From: Euglena gracilis
Lineage: Eukaryota > Euglenida > Euglenophyceae > Euglenales
DNA length: 64,000 bases
Assembly: GCA_039621445.1 (NCBI GenBank)
Contig: CP154954.1
Coordinates: 14,054,387-14,118,386 of the forward strand
Direction: 5' to 3'
The notes below the pieces were generated by a model. It searched no databases. It worked only from the letters and a program-made list of their open reading frames with translations, and was not told the origin of the DNA. This document shows positions 61,970 to 64,000 of the stretch, piece after piece. The position numbers and the translations under genes were made by a program. Every line of letters starts with the position of its first letter. The stretch's first letter is position 1.

Positions 61970-63904
61970 CTAGCAGGGGTATCCCAACCAGAACCACAGC
62001 TCCCAGAAACCGGGCATCCGGTCCAGGACAACTTCATTCGAATGAGGGTATCCCTCAAACGCATGAAGTTCGGCACTGTAGAAAAAACGTTTGCAGTGAT
62101 CGTTCATACGATTCTGCACCACTTCGAGCACCGCATCCGGTGGTCGGTGGATCACGTTGCCTGCCCTTGTGAACCTTTGGAGATCTTCGTCGATTTTCGG
62201 CCAGATCTCCTCCAGGTACTTGAACACGGAGGCTACGTCATAATCCTTCGTTTTCGAAGGTTCGGCGGCTTTTCCGCCCTTGCCTGCTGTCGGTCCGGCA
62301 GGTTTTCCGCCTTTGCCTGGAGTTGGCCAAGCGGCTTTTCCGCCTTTGCCAGGTGGGGCTTTCCCACCTTTCTCCTGGCCTTTGCCTTTCCCCTTCCCCT
62401 TCCCTTTACCTTTACCCTTACCCTTTGTGTTCGACAGCCATTCGAATGTTGCCCAGTAATCCCAGTATTCTGGGTCTTCTGGTGTAAACACAGGGTAAGT
62501 CACGGATTCCGTGCTTGGCGTTCGAGCAAATTCCTGCTCAGCGTCACCACGATGCGAGTAAACCGGTGCGACTGGGAATGGTCGGGTTTCCCGACGGGCC
62601 CGTTCTGCCGTCACGTCTGGCGCTGGCGGAGCTTCCTCCTCAGCGTTGACGTGCATCGCCGCGGGCGGATTTTCCGACCTCGGCGAGCGGCGCTGTGGCT
62701 GCGGCGTCAGATTTTCCGGGCCGCGGTCACGCTTGCCGGCGGCAGAGCTTGTGGGTCGTGCTGATGGCGCTTCCGCCACAGCAACATCCTGCTGTCGCGC
62801 TGGTTGACTTGATCGTGATGGAGCTGGGACTCCGGTGAGAGCCGACACAGCAGCATCATACTGCTGGCGCTCTTCTCGTGTCATTTCCGCCCGGGCAGGG
62901 TATTCTTGGCCGGCGGAAACAGGCGGACGACGTGCTATTTGTCGTTGGATTGTCACAGCATATTCATACTGTTGACTCTCCTCCTCAGTCTCGAACGGCC
63001 GGCCAGTCCACGGGTTAACGGGTTCATCCCGTTCCGGGGGAACTGGTGCCGCACGAGGCGCTACCGCGGCTTCCCGCGGACGAGCGCTTCGGGCAGAGTC
63101 AGACGTCGGGGGAGGGTTTCCCTCCGCAGGGCGTCGTGGGATAGGGTCAGGTATGGTTGGGTGGGGTTGAGGTGGATACACGTACTGATCCCGTGACATT
63201 GGCGCCTCCTGGGGGTAATCCCCAGAGACGGTGTACTGAGACACAGGCTCCTGCGCAGGATAATCCCTCCGGGGCATGCGCTCAGGGGATCGAAAAATAC
63301 TTTCTTTCACACGTGGGTGTTCACTCCGGACAGGTGCTTCCACTGTCTCTTCCTCGGGTAATCCGGGGGAGTGAGCACGAAAATGTGCGGTGTAAGTACC
63401 AACTGGTGGTACCTGCCGTGCTACCTGTGGCGGGACTTCCACGCCCAGGTCACGCATGGTAATGTCCGCCGCGAATCCCGACGCGTCCGGGTGGGTGTAA
63501 TACACCAAACCGGTCATCGTCGCCTGGGCGCACATACACCACAGGGCTGGAGGGGTATTCGCGATGGTCAAAATTTTACGGCAGTGGTCATCCCACAATG
63601 CCTGGGTGAGTTGGTCGGGTGCCGGGTTTGCGCTCATACGCATAACCCGGTTCATCGTCTCCGCTGTGCGGTGGATCATCACACCCGCGTACGGTGGGAG
63701 GCGACGGGAGCCTGATGGCTGAGATGGCCGCGCTTCCGCGGGCATCTGGGTCATCCTGCTACTGCTGCTGGCTTCAGGGTTTCCCTGAGCCGCAGTCCGT
63801 GCAGGTGGCTGCGTACCGTATCGGTACGCATACTGGTCAGGTTGAGGGTGAGTGGTGGGGTGGTAAGGCGGTCCTCCGCCTGGCTCCCTTCCACCGGGCA
63901 GCAT
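61970..63904 (-). CDS. Segment 1 of the large minus-strand frame; Pro-rich with Lys/Gly repeats
   Basis: Starts at ATG 63904-63902; the same frame is open for only 19 codons upstream before TAA, so this start is reasonable unless an upstream exon is spliced on. The first 60 residues are Pro/Gln-rich. A folded-looking part follows (MNRVMRMSANPAPDQLTQAL, CRKILTIANTPPALWCMCAQ). The middle is disordered and charged. Near residues 495-550 is a (GK)n run and GKGGKAA repeats. The end (VFKYLEEIWPKIDEDLQRFT, RMNDHCKRFFYSAELHAFEG, ELWFWLGYPC) is well folded in appearance and runs into TAG 61970-61972. No domain was recognised. Confidence 0.65.
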   Translation of the reverse strand: MLPGGREPGGGPPYHPTTHPQPDQYAYRYGTQPPARTAAQGNPEASSSSRMTQMPAEARPSQPSGSRRLPPYAGVMIHRTAETMNRVMRMSANPAPDQLTQALWDDHCRKILTIANTPPALWCMCAQATMTGLVYYTHPDASGFAADITMRDLGVEVPPQVARQVPPVGTYTAHFRAHSPGLPEEETVEAPVRSEHPRVKESIFRSPERMPRRDYPAQEPVSQYTVSGDYPQEAPMSRDQYVYPPQPHPTIPDPIPRRPAEGNPPPTSDSARSARPREAAVAPRAAPVPPERDEPVNPWTGRPFETEEESQQYEYAVTIQRQIARRPPVSAGQEYPARAEMTREERQQYDAAVSALTGVPAPSRSSQPARQQDVAVAEAPSARPTSSAAGKRDRGPENLTPQPQRRSPRSENPPAAMHVNAEEEAPPAPDVTAERARRETRPFPVAPVYSHRGDAEQEFARTPSTESVTYPVFTPEDPEYWDYWATFEWLSNTKGKGKGKGKGKGKGKGQEKGGKAPPGKGGKAAWPTPGKGGKPAGPTAGKGGKAAEPSKTKDYDVASVFKYLEEIWPKIDEDLQRFTRAGNVIHRPPDAVLEVVQNRMNDHCKRFFYSAELHAFEGYPHSNEVVLDRMPGFWELWFWLGYPC

Positions 63905-64000
63905 GATACCGCCCGGGGTCGGTACGGTGGGATAGGTAGGTTGTTGGTAACCGCTTGAGTATTATTTGCTAGAAAGTCTGCGGAAAGAAAGAATGATAAG
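63905..64000 (-). other. 5' flank of the large minus-strand frame
   Basis: Read on the minus strand it contains CTTTCTTTCCGCAG, which looks like a 3' splice site, about 75 bases before the ATG. A spliced leader exon beyond the window is therefore possible. No promoter was recognised. Confidence 0.35.

Larger units (their letters stand above)
57226..63829. repeat. Field of short hairpins with recurrent loops
   Basis: More than 20 perfect 4-8 bp stems have loops that are mainly TTT, TTCAT or GTAAT on the plus strand. Examples: 58450-58468 (8-bp stem, TTT), 58954-58970 (GTAAT), 59487-59507 (8-bp, GTAAT), 60318-60332 (TTCAT), 60426-60440 (TTCAT), 60845-60857 (TTT), 61510-61526 (7-bp, TTT), 63017-63033 (TTCAT), 63111-63125 (TTT), 63210-63224 (GTAAT), 63774-63788 (TTT) and 63811-63829 (8-bp, TAT). 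They lie both inside and outside the large frame. Confidence 0.8.

Noticed and set aside
59036-62764. Plus-strand frames of 200-454 codons opposite the large minus frame
   Set aside because: They are shadows from codon bias. The minus frame is longer, continuous over 5.4 kb and has folded-protein composition.
58466-63904. Five independent small genes
   Set aside because: They share one frame with zero spacing and no separate start signals at most junctions, so a single original frame is the simpler reading.

Overview
This window looks like nuclear DNA of a unicellular eukaryote, probably an alga or other protist; I could not name the genus. The recognisable coding pieces are short, very GC-rich exons joined by GT-AG introns, and reading phase is conserved across several of the predicted junctions. 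The introns are long and full of low-complexity DNA: runs of 8-14 C or G, (GT)n and (CA)n tracts, T-rich GCATTTTT arrays and minisatellites. No bacterial-style operons, rRNA, tRNA or CRISPR arrays were found.

Layout. 1-2357 is non-coding. 2363-6110 is a complete-looking DNA transposon with terminal inverted repeats, a 5-bp TTTCC target duplication and a set of internal palindromes; its superfamily could not be assigned. 6285-9717 is the 3' half of a tRNA wobble-uridine modification gene (MnmG/GidA/MTO1 family), the firmest gene call. 13887-16314 is a multi-exon gene with weak leucine-rich character, split by a 0.6-kb GT-rich intron. 16.3-22.2 kb is mostly repeats, including a 1.5-kb GTGACACGGGGGG minisatellite with a MITE inserted in it. 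22.3-41.35 kb holds scattered exons of two or more plus-strand genes, ending in a WW-domain terminal exon at 41216-41350. A 479-bp tandem array (36252-38640) lies in that stretch. 41.4-52.1 kb is nearly gene-free and MITE-rich.

53531-57130 is a decayed DIRS-like (tyrosine recombinase) retrotransposon with gag-like, reverse transcriptase, RNase H and recombinase parts, broken by several stops and frameshifts and cut at its 3' end. From about 57.2 kb to the window end the DNA changes character. There is one minus-strand reading frame of about 1,812 codons (63904 down to 58466) interrupted by four stop codons (TAG, TAG, TAA, TGA) without any frame change. The same segment is strewn with short hairpins whose loops fall into a few classes (TTT, TTCAT, GTAAT), always in the same orientation, both inside and outside the frame. 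This is the part most likely to be an undescribed system.

A second theme is a family of short hAT-like MITEs (six members with 8-bp target duplications, 7/8 or 8/8 matched) sharing CAGGG-type ends with a TTAAG block; most also carry a central GGCGC...GCGCC hairpin. They account for much of the otherwise unexplained intron and intergenic DNA.
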